Positions 16,273 to 26,100 of a DNA stretch of 64,000 nucleotides are shown one piece after another. The stretch lies in assembly GCA_945952025.1 (NCBI GenBank), contig CAMFGW010000004.1, positions 1 to 64,000 on the forward strand, given 5' to 3'. The number at the start of each line of letters is the position of its first letter. Positions within the stretch are counted from its first letter, which is position 1. The position numbers and the translations under genes are program-made. Below the pieces are notes generated by a model, which saw only the letters and a program-made list of their open reading frames with translations, was not told the origin of the DNA and did no database searches. This DNA comes from an uncultured Paracoccaceae bacterium. GTDB taxonomy: Bacteria; Pseudomonadota; Alphaproteobacteria; Rhodobacterales; Rhodobacteraceae.

Positions 16273-16854
16273 ATGAGGGCGGATAGCGGGCTGGAGACGA
16301 AGTTCTGCCGGCCGGACACGGCGCTGGTGCTGGACCAGACAAGCCCGGGCGCGGTCCGGATCACGGGCTATGCCTCGATCTTCGGGTTGAAGGACCAGGG
16401 CGGCGACGTGGTGCAGCCGGGGGCCTATGCCAAGTCGCTCGCGCGGCTGCGGGCCACCGGGAGGACGGTGCGGATGCTCTGGCAGCATGATCCGGCCCAG
16501 CCGATCGGGGTCTGGGACGAGGTGCGCGAGGACCTGAAGGGTCTGTGGGTTTCCGGCCGCATCCTGACGGATGTCGACCGGGGCCGCGAGGCCGCCGCGC
16601 TGATCGGCGCGGGGGCGATGGACGGGCTGTCGATCGGCTATCGCACGGTCACGGCCGAGAAGGACGCGAAGGGCCGGCGGCTCTTGCGCGAGCTGGAATT
16701 GTGGGAGGTGTCGCTCGTGACATTCCCCATGCTTCCAGAAGCAAGGGTGGCGGCCAAGGCGGATGCCGGCCTGGCGCGCACCCTGACGAAGCTGGCCTCG
16801 GCGCTTGCCGAGGCGCGGCGGACCTGGGCCGTGCGGGACGGATCCCCGGACTGA
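16273..16854 (+). CDS. GTA g4, prohead protease (HK97 family)
   Basis: 193 residues. The S78-type protease core is visible: GYASIFGLKDQGGDVVQPGAY, the catalytic His in MLWQHDPAQPIGVW, and the catalytic Ser in MDGLSIGYRT, followed by the LWEVSLVTFPMLPEA strand. It cleaves the scaffold part of the capsid protein during head maturation. Directly between g3.5 (11 nt) and the capsid gene (32 nt), the standard order for GTA and HK97-like phages. Confidence 0.92.
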   Translation: MRADSGLETKFCRPDTALVLDQTSPGAVRITGYASIFGLKDQGGDVVQPGAYAKSLARLRATGRTVRMLWQHDPAQPIGVWDEVREDLKGLWVSGRILTDVDRGREAAALIGAGAMDGLSIGYRTVTAEKDAKGRRLLRELELWEVSLVTFPMLPEARVAAKADAGLARTLTKLASALAEARRTWAVRDGSPD

Positions 16855-16886
16855 GCGGCCGACCAACCCCAAGGACGAGGTGAGTG

Positions 16887-18086
16887 ATGACAAGAACCGA
16901 GGCGAAGGCCCTGGGCGGGGAAGGCGTGTCCGACGCGCCGGAGCCCGAAGTGACGGCGGCCCTGACGGGTCTTCTGGATGAATTCAAGGGATTTCAACGG
17001 GATATGAGCCAGAAAGTGCAACAGCAGGAAGAACGACTGACCATGCTTGATCGCAAGAGCTTCACGCCGGGCCGCCCGGTATTGTCCACGACCGCAACCG
17101 ACCTCGGCGCGCTGCACCAGAAGGCCTTTGCCGACTATCTGCGGTCGGGCGAGGATGCCGGGCTGCGCGGGCTGTCGCTCGAGGGCAAGGCGATGACGAC
17201 GACCGTCAGCGCCGACGGCGGCTTCCTCGTCAACCCGCAGATGTCGGACCGTATCCGCGGCGTGCTGCGTTCGACCGCGTCGATCCGTGCGGTCGCGAAC
17301 GTGGTCAATGTCGAGTCGGGGTCGTTCGACGTGGTGATCGACCGCACCGACCTTGGCACCGGCTGGGCGACCGAGGCGGCCAACTTCGCCGAAACCGCGA
17401 CGCCGCAGATCGAGCGCATCTCGATCCGCATCTACGAACTGGCGGCTATGCCGCGGGCGAGCCAGCGGCTTCTGGACGATGCGGCCTTCGACGTCGAGGG
17501 CTGGCTGGCCGAGCGCATCGCCAACCGCTTTGCCCGCGCCGAGGCGAATGCCTTCATTCTGGGTGATGGGATCGACAAGCCGAAGGGCTTCCTGAGCTAC
17601 AACAAGGTCGCCAACGGCTCGTGGGCCTGGGGCCAGCTCGGCTATGTGCCGACGGGCGGCGCGGCGGACTTCGCCCCGTCGAATGCGTCGGATGCGATCG
17701 TCGACCTGGTCTATTCGCTGGGTGCCCAATACCGCGCGAATGCCACCTTCGTGATGAACTCGAAGACCGCAGGCGCGGTGCGCAAGATGAAGGATGCCGA
17801 CGGCCGCTTCATGTGGTCGGACGGGCTGCAGCTTGGTGAGCCGTCGCGGCTGATGGGTTATCCGGTGCTGGTGGCCGAGGACATGCCTGACATTGCGGCG
17901 AATGCCTATGCCATCGCCTTCGGCGACTTCCACGCGGGCTATACCGTCGCGGAACGCCCGGACCTGCGCGTCCTGCGCGACCCCTTCTCGGTCAAGCCGC
18001 ACGTCCTGTTCTACGCCTCGAAGCGCGTGGGCGGCGACGTGACCGATTTCAACGCGATCAAGCTGCTGAAGTTCGCGACCTCGTAA
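16887..18086 (+). CDS. GTA g5, major capsid protein (HK97 fold)
   Basis: 399 residues from the ATG at 16887 (preceded by GAGG at 6 nt; a GTG directly before it is the track start). The first ~100 residues are a helical scaffold region (LTGLLDEFKGFQRDMSQKV with coiled-coil character) removed by the g4 protease; the mature part starts near SLEGKAMTTTVSADGGFLV, with VNPQMSDRIRGVLR. Then come the capsid-typical LPRASQ-like AAMPRASQRLLDDAAFD and the C-terminal FGDFHAGYTVAERPDLRVLRD. Codon use here is the most C-ending of the cluster, as expected for a highly expressed gene. Confidence 0.95.
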   Translation: MTRTEAKALGGEGVSDAPEPEVTAALTGLLDEFKGFQRDMSQKVQQQEERLTMLDRKSFTPGRPVLSTTATDLGALHQKAFADYLRSGEDAGLRGLSLEGKAMTTTVSADGGFLVNPQMSDRIRGVLRSTASIRAVANVVNVESGSFDVVIDRTDLGTGWATEAANFAETATPQIERISIRIYELAAMPRASQRLLDDAAFDVEGWLAERIANRFARAEANAFILGDGIDKPKGFLSYNKVANGSWAWGQLGYVPTGGAADFAPSNASDAIVDLVYSLGAQYRANATFVMNSKTAGAVRKMKDADGRFMWSDGLQLGEPSRLMGYPVLVAEDMPDIAANAYAIAFGDFHAGYTVAERPDLRVLRDPFSVKPHVLFYASKRVGGDVTDFNAIKLLKFATS

Positions 18087-18172
18087 GGCCGGACTTGCCT
18101 GCCCGGCCCAGGAGGGCCGGGCGGGTTCGACCGAAGGGGAATGTGGACGAGGGACGGCGGACGGAGGAGCCC

Positions 18173-18775
18173 ATGCTGCTGACGGAAGTGACGGCGGTGC
18201 CGAGCGGGGCGCTGCCCCTGCAGGAGTTCAAGGATCATCTGCGGCTGGGCACGGGCTTTGCCGACGATACGGTGCAGGACGGGCTGGCCGAGGTCTATCT
18301 GCGCGCGGCGATGGCCGCGATCGAGGGGCGGATCGGCAAGGCGATCCTTGCGCGTGGTTTCGTCATGGAGGCGACGGGCTGGCGCGACGACCTGGCGCAG
18401 GCGCTGCCGATCGCACCGGTGAGCGCGATCACGGGGTTGGTGCTGAAGGATGCGGCCGGTGGCGTGACGGTGGTGGATGCCGCTCGCTACAGGCTGATCC
18501 GCGACATGCACCGGCCGAGGATCGCAGGCGTGGGCGGGGGCCTGCCGGGCGTGCCGATGGACGGGACGGCCGAGGTAGCCTTTACCGCAGGCTTCGGTCC
18601 TACGTGGGCCGATGTGCCAGCGGACCTGCAACAGGCGGTCCTGATGCTGGCGGCCTATTATCACGAGCACCGGTCGGATGCGGGTGAGCTTGGCCCCGGC
18701 ACGCTGCCATTCGGGGTCGTGGCTCTGATCGCGCGCTGGCGGACGGTGCGGGTTCTGGGCGGGGGCGAGGCATGA
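18173..18775 (+). CDS. GTA g6, head-tail connector (adaptor) protein
   Basis: 200 residues from the ATG at 18173 (MLLTEVTAVPSGALPL), preceded by GGAGGAGCCC; the track ORF starts 26 residues upstream without support. The sequence reads LQEFKDHLRLGTGF, then helices with YLRAAMAAIEGRIGKAIL and ends with ...AAYYHEHRSD...PFGVVALIARWRTVR, the pattern of phage gp6/DUF-type head-tail connectors and of 'head-tail connector' proteins in GTA. It would sit under the portal ring. Overlaps g7 by 4 nt (ATGA). Confidence 0.88.
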   Translation: MLLTEVTAVPSGALPLQEFKDHLRLGTGFADDTVQDGLAEVYLRAAMAAIEGRIGKAILARGFVMEATGWRDDLAQALPIAPVSAITGLVLKDAAGGVTVVDAARYRLIRDMHRPRIAGVGGGLPGVPMDGTAEVAFTAGFGPTWADVPADLQQAVLMLAAYYHEHRSDAGELGPGTLPFGVVALIARWRTVRVLGGGEA

Positions 18776-19125
18776 GCGGGCCGGGGGCGGCGGCGCCCCG
18801 GCTGTCGCGACGGCTGACGCTGGAAGGGGCCCTCAGGGTCGCGGACGGCGCTGGAGGCTATGCCATCGTCTGGCAGGCCCTGGGGCAGGTCTGGGCGGAA
18901 GTGACGCCGGTCGGCGCCCGCGAGCGCGCGGGGGAATCGGTCACGCTCTCCGGTGTCACCTACCGCATCCGGGTGCGGAGTGCGCCCGAAGGTGCGCCGT
19001 CTCGGCCAAGGCCCGACCAGAGGCTGAGGGAAGGGGCGCGGATCTTCCGCATCACGGCCGTGAGCGAGGCGGACCCGAGTGGGCTTTACCTGACATTGAA
19101 CGCGGTCGAGGAGGTGCGGTCATGA
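18772..19125 (+). CDS. GTA g7, head-tail stopper (head closure) protein
   Basis: 117 residues, a small beta-barrel-type protein with SPP1 gp16-like pattern: RRLTLEGALRV, WQALGQVWAEVTPVGARERAG, VTYRIRVRS, then RLREGARIFRITAVSEADP. The run 'a-x-V-x-P-x-x-x-R-E' with the later 'F-x-I-x-x-V-x-E-x-D' is typical of head closure proteins. It plugs the connector after packaging. ATGA overlaps join it to both g6 and g8. Confidence 0.85.
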   Translation: MSGPGAAAPRLSRRLTLEGALRVADGAGGYAIVWQALGQVWAEVTPVGARERAGESVTLSGVTYRIRVRSAPEGAPSRPRPDQRLREGARIFRITAVSEADPSGLYLTLNAVEEVRS

Positions 19126-19529
19126 GCTACGGCGCTGCGGCGGCCCTGCAGGCGGCGATCTACCAGCGGCTTCGCGCGGATAGCGCGCTCGACGCGCTGG
19201 TGGGTGATGCGATCTATGACGCGGCCCCGCCGGGTGTGCCGCAGGGGCCTTACGTCTCGATCGGGCCTGAGGTTGTGCGCGATGCCTCGCACAAGACCGG
19301 GCGGGGCGCCGAGCATGAGCTGGCCGTGTCGGTCGTGACCGATGCGCAGGGGTTTCAGGTGGCGAAGGAGGCTGCGGCGGCGGTGTCCGACGCCTTGACC
19401 GATGCGCCCCTGGTCCTCGCCCGTGGGCGGCTCGTGGGGCTCTGGTTCCTCAGGGCGCGGGCGCGGCGGGTCGAAGAGGCCGACGTGCGGCGGATCGACC
19501 TTTTTTTCCGGGCGCTGGTCGAGGGCTGA
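19122..19529 (+). CDS. GTA g8, tail terminator (DUF3168)
   Basis: 135 residues. DUF3168 pattern: AAALQAAIYQRLRADSALDALVG, IYDAAPPGVPQGPYVSIGPE, and a central strand pair HELAVSVVTDAQGFQVAKEAAAA in shorter pieces. In GTA particles this protein caps the tail tube and joins it to the stopper. Starts with ATG overlapping the g7 stop by 4 nt. A 62-nt gap then separates it from the major tail gene, the longest in this part of the cluster and with its own AGGAAACGGAG ribosome binding site. Confidence 0.88.
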   Translation: MSYGAAAALQAAIYQRLRADSALDALVGDAIYDAAPPGVPQGPYVSIGPEVVRDASHKTGRGAEHELAVSVVTDAQGFQVAKEAAAAVSDALTDAPLVLARGRLVGLWFLRARARRVEEADVRRIDLFFRALVEG

Positions 19530-19591
19530 CGCCCATCCAGCCGAACACCGGCCCCTGAGGGCCGTCACCAATCAGGAAACGGAGAGAGCAC

Positions 19592-20005
19592 ATGGGTGCG
19601 CAGAACGGCAAGGATCTACTGGTCAAGATCGACCTGACTGGCGGCGGGGCCTTCACCACCATCGCGGGCCTGCGTGCGACGCGGCTGAGCTTCAACGCCG
19701 AGACGGTCGACGTGACGAGCCTTGAGAGCCAGGGCGGGTGGCGCGAGCTGTTGGGCGGCGCGGGGGTGCGTTCGGCTTCAGTGTCGGGGTCGGGTGTGTT
19801 CGTTGACGCGAACACGGACGACCGGGCGCGGCAGCTGTTCTTTCAGGGCAGTGTCGAGGCTTACCAGATCATCATCCCGAGTTTCGGGATCGTCGAGGGG
19901 CCGTTCCAGATCACGGGCCTGGAGTATGCCGGCAGTTACAACGGCGAGGCGACCTATGAGCTGTCGCTGGCATCGGCCGGTGCGCTGACCTTCACCGCGA
20001 TCTGA
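19592..20005 (+). CDS. GTA g9, major tail protein (TP901-1 family)
   Basis: 137 residues. GAQNGKDLLVKIDLTGGG at the start, then TTIAGLRATRLSFNAETVDVTS in two parts, GWRELLGGAGVRSASVSGSGVF, and GSVEAYQIIIPSFGIVEGPFQITGLEYAG: a beta-sandwich typical of TP901-1/HK97 tail tube proteins. It forms hexameric rings that make the short tail tube. A strong Shine-Dalgarno (GGAAACGGAGAG) precedes the ATG, fitting the need for many copies. Confidence 0.92.
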   Translation: MGAQNGKDLLVKIDLTGGGAFTTIAGLRATRLSFNAETVDVTSLESQGGWRELLGGAGVRSASVSGSGVFVDANTDDRARQLFFQGSVEAYQIIIPSFGIVEGPFQITGLEYAGSYNGEATYELSLASAGALTFTAI

Positions 20006-20014
20006 GGTCTGGGC

Positions 20015-20338
20015 ATGGCAAACCCCTGGGCGGGAGAGGTCGACCTGGTCGTCGACGGCATGCAGTGGCGGGCGAAGCTGACGCTTGGCGCCCTGGCCGA
20101 GCTGGAGGCGACGATTGGGGCGGGAAGCCTCGTGGCGCTGGCCGAGCGGTTTGAAAGCGGGCGGTTCGGGGCGGCGGATGTGCTGGCGCTGCTGGCGGCC
20201 GGTTTGCGGGGGGCCGGCTGGCAGGGCACGGCCGCGGATCTGGCGCGGGCCGAGATTGCCGGCGGCCCGATGGCGGCGGTGCGCGCGGCGGCCGAGCTTC
20301 TGGCGCGGGCCTTTGCGCTGCCGGAGGCCCTGGGGTGA
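20015..20338 (+). CDS. GTA g10, GTA-gp10 family tail assembly protein
   Basis: 107 residues. The family signature is the N-terminal strand-turn VVDGMQWRAKLTLGALAELEATIGAGSLVALAERF in parts (the 'L-x-L-x-T-L-G-A-L-A-E-L-E' block), followed by a helical part with DVLALLAAGLRGAG and GPMAAVRAAAELLARAFALPE. By position between tail tube and tape measure it is the counterpart of the phage tail assembly chaperone G. It overlaps the next small gene by 4 nt (GTGA), where many phages instead use a ribosomal frameshift. Confidence 0.85.
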   Translation: MANPWAGEVDLVVDGMQWRAKLTLGALAELEATIGAGSLVALAERFESGRFGAADVLALLAAGLRGAGWQGTAADLARAEIAGGPMAAVRAAAELLARAFALPEALG

Positions 20339-20553
20339 GCCCTTCGCTCGACTGGCCGGGGTTGATGCGGGCGGGGATGGCGGCGGCGCGGAGCGGCGGG
20401 CTGGGGCTGACGCCGGTCGCCTTCTGGGCGCTGACGCCGGCGGAGTTGGCGCTGATGCTGGGTGATCCGGTCGTGGCCCGGCCAATGGCCCGCGCGCGGC
20501 TAGATGATCTGGTCCGGCAGTTTCCGGACGAAGGAAAAGAGGTGGGCAGATGA
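20335..20553 (+). CDS. GTA g10.1, phage tail assembly chaperone (rcc01693 type)
   Basis: 72 residues from a GTG at 20335 that overlaps the g10 stop. LDWPGLMRAGMAAARSGGLGL and PVAFWALTPAELALMLGD are the marks of the small tail chaperone family in Rhodobacterales GTAs (W-x-x-L-x-x-x-G ... P-x-x-F-W-x-x-T-P-x-E-L). By position it equals the T part of the phage G/GT pair that wraps the tape measure. Translation is coupled on both sides: GTGA with g10 and ATGA with g11. Confidence 0.82.
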   Translation: MSPSLDWPGLMRAGMAAARSGGLGLTPVAFWALTPAELALMLGDPVVARPMARARLDDLVRQFPDEGKEVGR

Positions 20554-21236
20554 CAGAGCCAGCAGGCGGTGCACAGTCCGTCGACAGCGTGGACAGCCTT
20601 GCGCAGGCGCTCGCTGGCCTTGAGCAGTCGCTGGGTGGCGCGCAGGCGATGGCGGCGGCCTTCGACAGCGAGCTCATGGCGATGCGCGAGAGCATGACCT
20701 TCACCTCGCGCGAGGTGAACAGCCTGTCGACCGGGATCGGGCGCGGGCTCAGGGGGGCGTTCGACGGGCTGATCTTTGACGGGATGAAACTGTCGGACGC
20801 GCTGAAGACCGTCGCGAAGTCGATGATCGACAATGTCTACAACGTCGCGATGAAGCCTGTGCAGAACGCGGTGGGCGGTGCGATCGCGAACGGGATGAAC
20901 GGGCTTCTGAGCGGGCTCTTCCCCTTCGCGAGCGGTGGCGCCTTCAGCCAGGGGCGGGTGATGCCCTTTGCGAAGGGCGGCGTAGTGAGCCAGCCGGTGC
21001 AGTTCCCGATGAGGGGGGCAACGGGGCTGATGGGCGAGGCGGGGCCAGAGGCGATCATGCCGCTGACACGGGGTGCCGACGGTCGGCTGGGTGTCCAGTC
21101 TGCGTCAGGCGGGGGGCGGCCGGTCAATGTGACCGTCAACGTCCAGACCCCGGATGTGCAGGGCTTTCAGCGCAGCCAGAGCCAGATCGCCGCGCAGGTG
21201 GGCCGCGCGCTCGCCCGCGGGGAACGCAACAGGTAA
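20550..21236 (+). CDS. GTA g11, short tail tape measure protein
   Basis: 228 residues. The N-terminal half is helical (LAQALAGLEQSLGGAQAMAA), the middle has AFDGLIFDGMKLSDALKTVAKSM followed by hydrophobic Gly/Ala-rich segments, and the C-terminal part has the tape-measure block FAKGGVVSQPVQFPM ... GLMGEAGPEAIMPLTRG. The very short length matches the short tail of GTA particles, since this protein sets tail length. Starts with ATG overlapping the g10.1 stop. Confidence 0.9.
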   Translation: MTEPAGGAQSVDSVDSLAQALAGLEQSLGGAQAMAAAFDSELMAMRESMTFTSREVNSLSTGIGRGLRGAFDGLIFDGMKLSDALKTVAKSMIDNVYNVAMKPVQNAVGGAIANGMNGLLSGLFPFASGGAFSQGRVMPFAKGGVVSQPVQFPMRGATGLMGEAGPEAIMPLTRGADGRLGVQSASGGGRPVNVTVNVQTPDVQGFQRSQSQIAAQVGRALARGERNR

Positions 21237-21247
21237 GGAGACAGCGG

Positions 21248-21880
21248 ATGGCTTTTCACGAGGTGCGCTTTCCGGCGGCCCTGTCGTTCGGGTCGGTCGG
21301 TGGCCCCGAACGGCGGACCGAGATCGTCACGCTGGCGAACGGGTTCGAGGAGCGCAACACGCCCTGGGCGGCTGCGCGCCGCCGCTATGACGCGGGGGTG
21401 AGCCTGAGGAGCCTTGATGACATCCAGGAGCTCATTGCGTTTTTCGAAGCGCGGCAGGGGCAGATGCATGGGTTCCGCTGGAAGGATTGGGCCGACTACA
21501 GCTCATGCCGGGCGTCGGGCGAGATCGGGTTCGAGGACCAGCTGATCGGGGTCGGCGACGGGGCCACGGTCGAGTTCGGGCTGGTGAAGGCCTATCGCTC
21601 TGGGCCAGCCGACGAGGTGCGGCGGATCGGGAAGCCGGTGGCGGGGTCGGTGCGCGTCGGCCTGATGGGTGATGAGGTGCAGGAAGGCGTGCAGTTCACG
21701 CTCGACGACACGACGGGGGTGGTGCGGTTCGTTACGCCGCCGGCGGTTGGCGAGCGGGTCACGGCGGGGTTCGAGTTCGACGTGCCGGTCCGGTTCGACA
21801 CCGATCGCATCCAGGTATCGGTCGCGTCCTTTCAGGCGGGCGACGTGCCGCATGTGCCGGTGGTGGAGGTGCGGCTGTGA
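21248..21880 (+). CDS. GTA g12, distal tail protein (DUF2460, TIGR02217)
   Basis: 210 residues. DUF2460 features: MAFHEVRFPAALSFGSVGGPERRTEIV in pieces, ERNTPWAAARRRYDAGVSL, QELIAFFEARQGQMHGFRWKDWADY, and the C-terminal FDVPVRFDTDRIQVS. It forms the ring that joins the tube to the hub. Preceded by AAGGAGACAG and separated from g11 by 11 nt; overlaps g13 by 4 nt. Confidence 0.93.
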   Translation: MAFHEVRFPAALSFGSVGGPERRTEIVTLANGFEERNTPWAAARRRYDAGVSLRSLDDIQELIAFFEARQGQMHGFRWKDWADYSSCRASGEIGFEDQLIGVGDGATVEFGLVKAYRSGPADEVRRIGKPVAGSVRVGLMGDEVQEGVQFTLDDTTGVVRFVTPPAVGERVTAGFEFDVPVRFDTDRIQVSVASFQAGDVPHVPVVEVRL

Positions 21881-22764
21881 CGGGGGCGGAGGCGCTGAGG
21901 GCGCACCTGGCCTCTGGCGCGACGACGGTCGCGCGGGCCTACCGGCTGGAGCGGGCGGACGGGCAGGTTCTGGGCTTTACCGACCATGATCTCGACCTGG
22001 CCTTTGATGGGGTGACATTCGCGGCCGGAAGCGGGCTGTCGGCAAAGGCTGTCCAGCAGATGACCGGCCTTGCGGTCGACAACAGCGAGGCTGTCGGCGC
22101 ACTGCGCTCCGACAGGATCAGCGAGGTGGACATCCTTGCTGGGCGCTACGACCGGGCTGAGGTGACGGCCTGGCTGGTGAACTGGGTGGATGTCAGCGAG
22201 CGGGCGGTGATCTTTCGCGGCTCGCTGGGCGAGATCACGCGCGGAGGCGGGGCCTTCACGGCCGAGTTGCGCGGGCTGTCGGACGTATTGAACCAGCCGC
22301 AGGGCCTTATCTTTCACGGCAGGTGTTCGGCAGTCCTTGGGGACAAGCGGTGCCGGTTCGACCTGGGCCAGCCGGGATATCGGGCGATGGTCACGGTTGG
22401 CGAGGTCGACGAGGGGCGGCTTTTTCGGCTGGGCGGGCTTGCGGGGTTTGACGACCGGTTCTTCGAGAAGGGGCGTTTGCGGGTTCTTGATGGCGCGGCG
22501 GCAGGGCTGTTTGGCGCGATCAAGAACGACCGGGTCGGGCCAGAGGCGCGGGCGGTCGAGCTATGGCAGGCCCTGGCCATCGCTCCGGCGGCGGGCGACA
22601 GGATCGAGATCGAGGCCGGTTGCGACAAGAGCGAGGGGATGTGCCGGTTGAAGTTTGGCAATTTCCTGAACTTCCGCGGCTTTCCGGACATTCCGGGTGA
22701 GGATTGGCTGATGGCCTTTCCTACGGCCGGAGCGCTCAACGACGGCAGGAGCCGGACGCGGTGA
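21877..22764 (+). CDS. GTA g13, tail hub protein (DUF2163, phage BR0599 family)
   Basis: 295 residues from a GTG at 21877. DUF2163 pattern: TTVARAYRLERADGQVLGFTDHD near the N terminus, VELLILAGRYD-like SEVDILAGRYDRAEV, and a Cys-rich C-terminal module with FHGRCSAVLGDKRCRFDL and AGCDKSEGMCRLKFGNFLNFRGFP. The C-terminal cysteines probably bind an iron-sulfur cluster or zinc, as proposed for this hub family, which is related to phage T5/lambda gpL-type hubs. Coupled by GTGA overlaps to both neighbours. Confidence 0.93.
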   Translation: MTGAEALRAHLASGATTVARAYRLERADGQVLGFTDHDLDLAFDGVTFAAGSGLSAKAVQQMTGLAVDNSEAVGALRSDRISEVDILAGRYDRAEVTAWLVNWVDVSERAVIFRGSLGEITRGGGAFTAELRGLSDVLNQPQGLIFHGRCSAVLGDKRCRFDLGQPGYRAMVTVGEVDEGRLFRLGGLAGFDDRFFEKGRLRVLDGAAAGLFGAIKNDRVGPEARAVELWQALAIAPAAGDRIEIEAGCDKSEGMCRLKFGNFLNFRGFPDIPGEDWLMAFPTAGALNDGRSRTR

Positions 22765-23189
22765 GGGGCAGGGAGGTGCTGGCCGAGGCGCGCGGCTGGA
22801 TCGGGACGCCCTATCTGCATCAGGGCTCGACCAAGGGTGCCGGTGCGGACTGCCTTGGGCTGGTCCGTGGCGTCTGGCGCGCGCTTTACCGCACTGAGCC
22901 CGAGCCGGTGCCGACCTATACGGCCGACTGGTCCGAGCATGAGGGGGCCGAGAGGCTGCTGGAGGCTGCGCTGCGCCACTTCCTGCCTGCCGATCACCGT
23001 GCGGCAGAGCCGGGCGACCTGATCCTTTTTCGGATGCGCGACGGGGCGGTCGCCAAACACCTTGGGCTCATGGCCGAGGTCGATGCGCGGCCGAGTTTCA
23101 TTCATGCCTTCAGCGGGCATTTCGTGACGGAAAGCCCGCTATCGGCCCCCTGGTCGCGCCGCATCGTGGCGCGGCTGGCCTTTCCTTGA
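22761..23189 (+). CDS. GTA g14, NlpC/P60 cell-wall peptidase
   Basis: 142 residues from a GTG at 22761 overlapping the g13 stop; the track ORF begins inside g13. Papain-like dyad: Cys in GAGADCLGLVRGVWR and His in AKHLGLM, with the third polar residue in FIHAFSG. In GTA the peptidase rides on the tail tip and is thought to open peptidoglycan during DNA delivery. No holin or endolysin lies in the cluster; as in R. capsulatus these would be encoded elsewhere. Confidence 0.92.
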   Translation: MRGREVLAEARGWIGTPYLHQGSTKGAGADCLGLVRGVWRALYRTEPEPVPTYTADWSEHEGAERLLEAALRHFLPADHRAAEPGDLILFRMRDGAVAKHLGLMAEVDARPSFIHAFSGHFVTESPLSAPWSRRIVARLAFP

Positions 23190-23199
23190 GGAGTGAACG

Positions 23200-26100
23200 A
23201 TGGCGACCATCCTTCTGTCTGCGGCGGGGGCCGCCATCGGGGGCGGCTTCGGCGGCACGGTCCTTGGCCTGTCGGGCGCCGTCATCGGGCGCGCGGTCGG
23301 CGCGACGCTTGGGCGAGTCATCGACCAGCGGCTAATGGGTGCAGGTTCGCGCGCTGTCGAGACGGGCAAGGTCGACCGCTTTCGCCTGACCGGTGCGAGC
23401 GAGGGGGCGCCGGTCGGCGTTCTTTGGGGGCGGATGCGGGTCGCCGGGCAAGTGATCTGGGCCTCGCGTTTTCAGGAACATGCGACGGTGACGCGCACGG
23501 GCGGCAAGGGGGCGCCGCCGCAGCCGAAGGTCACGACCACGAGTTTCAGCTATTCGGTCAATGTGGCTTTCGCGCTTTGTCAGGGCGAGATCACCCGCGT
23601 GGGGCGCATCTGGGCCGATGGGCAGGAAATCTCGCCCGAGACGGTGACGATGCGGGTCTATACCGGGGGCGAGGACCAGCTGCCCGATCCCCGGATCGAG
23701 GCGATCGAGGGGGCGGGGCAGGTTCCGGCTTACCGGGGCGTGGCCTACGTCGTCTTCGAGGATCTGGACCTTTCAGCCTTCGGCAACCGGGTGCCGCAGT
23801 TTTCCTTCGAGGTGATCCGGCCGGCACAGGGGCCGCTCGTGGGGTCGGTGCCGGATCTGACGCGCGGCGTTCAGGGTGTCGCGCTGATTCCGGGGACCGG
23901 GGAATATGCGCTGGCAACGACGCCGGTCCAGTATGTGCAGGGGATTGGCCAGAGCGTTGCCGCGAACGTGCATAGCCCGGCGGGGCGCACGGATCTGGCG
24001 GCGGCGCTGACGGCGCTGGGCGAGGAGTTGCCGAACTGCGGGTCCGTTTCGCTGGTCGTGAGCTGGTTCGGGGACGACCTGCGCTGTGGGCAGTGCAGGG
24101 TCAAGCCGAAGGTCGAACAGGTGGCGGTCGATGGGACGCCGATGCCCTGGCATGCGGGTGGCATTGGCCGGGCGGCGGCGGAGGTCGTCGTGCAGCAGGA
24201 CGGGCGTCCCGTCTATGGCGGAACGCCTGCAGACGCGGCGGTTGTCGAGGCGTTGCAGGCGCTCGTGGCTGCGGGGAAGAAGGCAGTCTTCTATCCGTTC
24301 GTTCTGATGGAGCAGCTGGCGGGGAACGGGCGGGTCGATCCCTGGACCGGGGCTGCGGACCAGCCGGTCCTGCCCTGGCGGGGGCGGATCACGCTCAACT
24401 CGGCGCCGGGTCGTGCCGGGACGACGGACCGGACTGCGGGAGCGGCGGCGGAGGTGGCGGCCTTCTTCGGGACTGCGCAGGCTGGTCACTTTGCGCGTGC
24501 GAATGGGCAGGTCAGCTACAGCGGGCCGGCCGAATGGTCCTATAGGCGCTTCATCCTGCATTATGCGCATCTTTGCGCCATCGCTGGCGGGGTCGACGCC
24601 TTTGCCATCGGTTCGGAGTTGCGCGGGCTGACGCAGATCAGAGGCGCCGGTGACAGCTTTCCGGCGGTGGCGGCGCTTCGTGCGCTTGCGGCTGATGTGC
24701 GGGGGATTCTGGGGCCCGGGGTCAAGATCACCTATGCGGCCGACTGGTCGGAATATGCGGGCCATTCCGCCGACGGAAACCTGTATTTCCCGCTCGATCC
24801 CCTGTGGGCGGACGCCAACATCGACGCCGTGGGCGTCGACAACTACCTGCCGCTGTCGGACTGGCGCGAGGGGTGGGACCATGCCGATGCGGGCCATGGG
24901 TCGATCTACGACCTGGGTTATCTGAAGGAGAATGTCGCCGGCGGCGAGTACTTTGACTGGTACTATGGCTCGCCCGAGGAGCGGGCGGCGCAACGGCGCT
25001 CGCCGATCACGGATGGTGCTTACGGCGAACCCTGGGTTTGGAGGACGAAGGACTTTCGCGGTTGGTGGTCGAACGCGCATCACGAGCGCGTAGGCGGCGT
25101 GCGCCAGGCGGCGCCGACAGCCTGGGTGCCGCAGTCGAAGCCCATTTGGTTCACGGAGTATGGCTGCGCCGCGATCGACAAGGGGGCGAACGAGCCGAAC
25201 AAGTTCCTGGACCCGAAATCGTCGGAATCGCAGCTGCCCTATGGCTCGAACGGGCGGAGGGACGAGTTGATGCAGATGCAATATCTGCGGGCGACGATCG
25301 ACTTTTGGGGGGACGGGGCGAACAACCCGCTGTCCGAGGTCTATGGCGGCCCCATGATCGACATGTCCCGCGCCCATGTCTGGGCCTGGGACAGCCGGCC
25401 CTATCCGCAGTTCCCGTCGAATAGTGCCTTGTGGGCGGACGGCGCGAACTACGCCAAGGGCCACTGGATCAGCGGCCGGACGACGGCGCAGCCCTTGTCG
25501 AGTGTCGTGGCGGATATCTGTGCCCGGGCGGGGCTCAGGGCGGTCGATGTCGAGAGGCTGCATGGGGTCGTCAGGGGCTACGCGGTGGCCGACACGGGTT
25601 CGGCGCGGGCGGCGTTGCAGCCCCTGATGATCGCCTACGGGTTCGATGCGGTCGAGCGTGATGGCGAAATGCGGTTTCAGATGCGCGACGGGCGGCCGGT
25701 GGCCTCGGTCGATCCGGCCCTTGTGGCCGTCGACGAGAACGGCGATGGCTTTGTCGAAACGGCCCGCGCCATGGAAAGCGAGATTGCGGGGCGGGTGCGG
25801 CTGAATTTCGTGAGCGCGACAGGCAATTTCGAAACGCGGGCGGTCGAGGCGATATTTCCCGATGAAGAGACGACGACGGTATCGCAGTCTGACATGGCGC
25901 TGAGCCTGACCGAGCCAGAAGCCCGGCGCATTGTCGAGCGCTGGCTAAGCGAGGCACGGGTGGCGCGCGACGGGGCGAAGTTCAGCCTGCCGCCCTCGCT
26001 CGGTCATCTGGGTGCAGGCGATGTGGTGCGGATCGGGCCCGATCCGACTGCCCTTTATCGCATCGACCGGGTCGAGGCGGCGGGGGCTGCCGCGATTGAG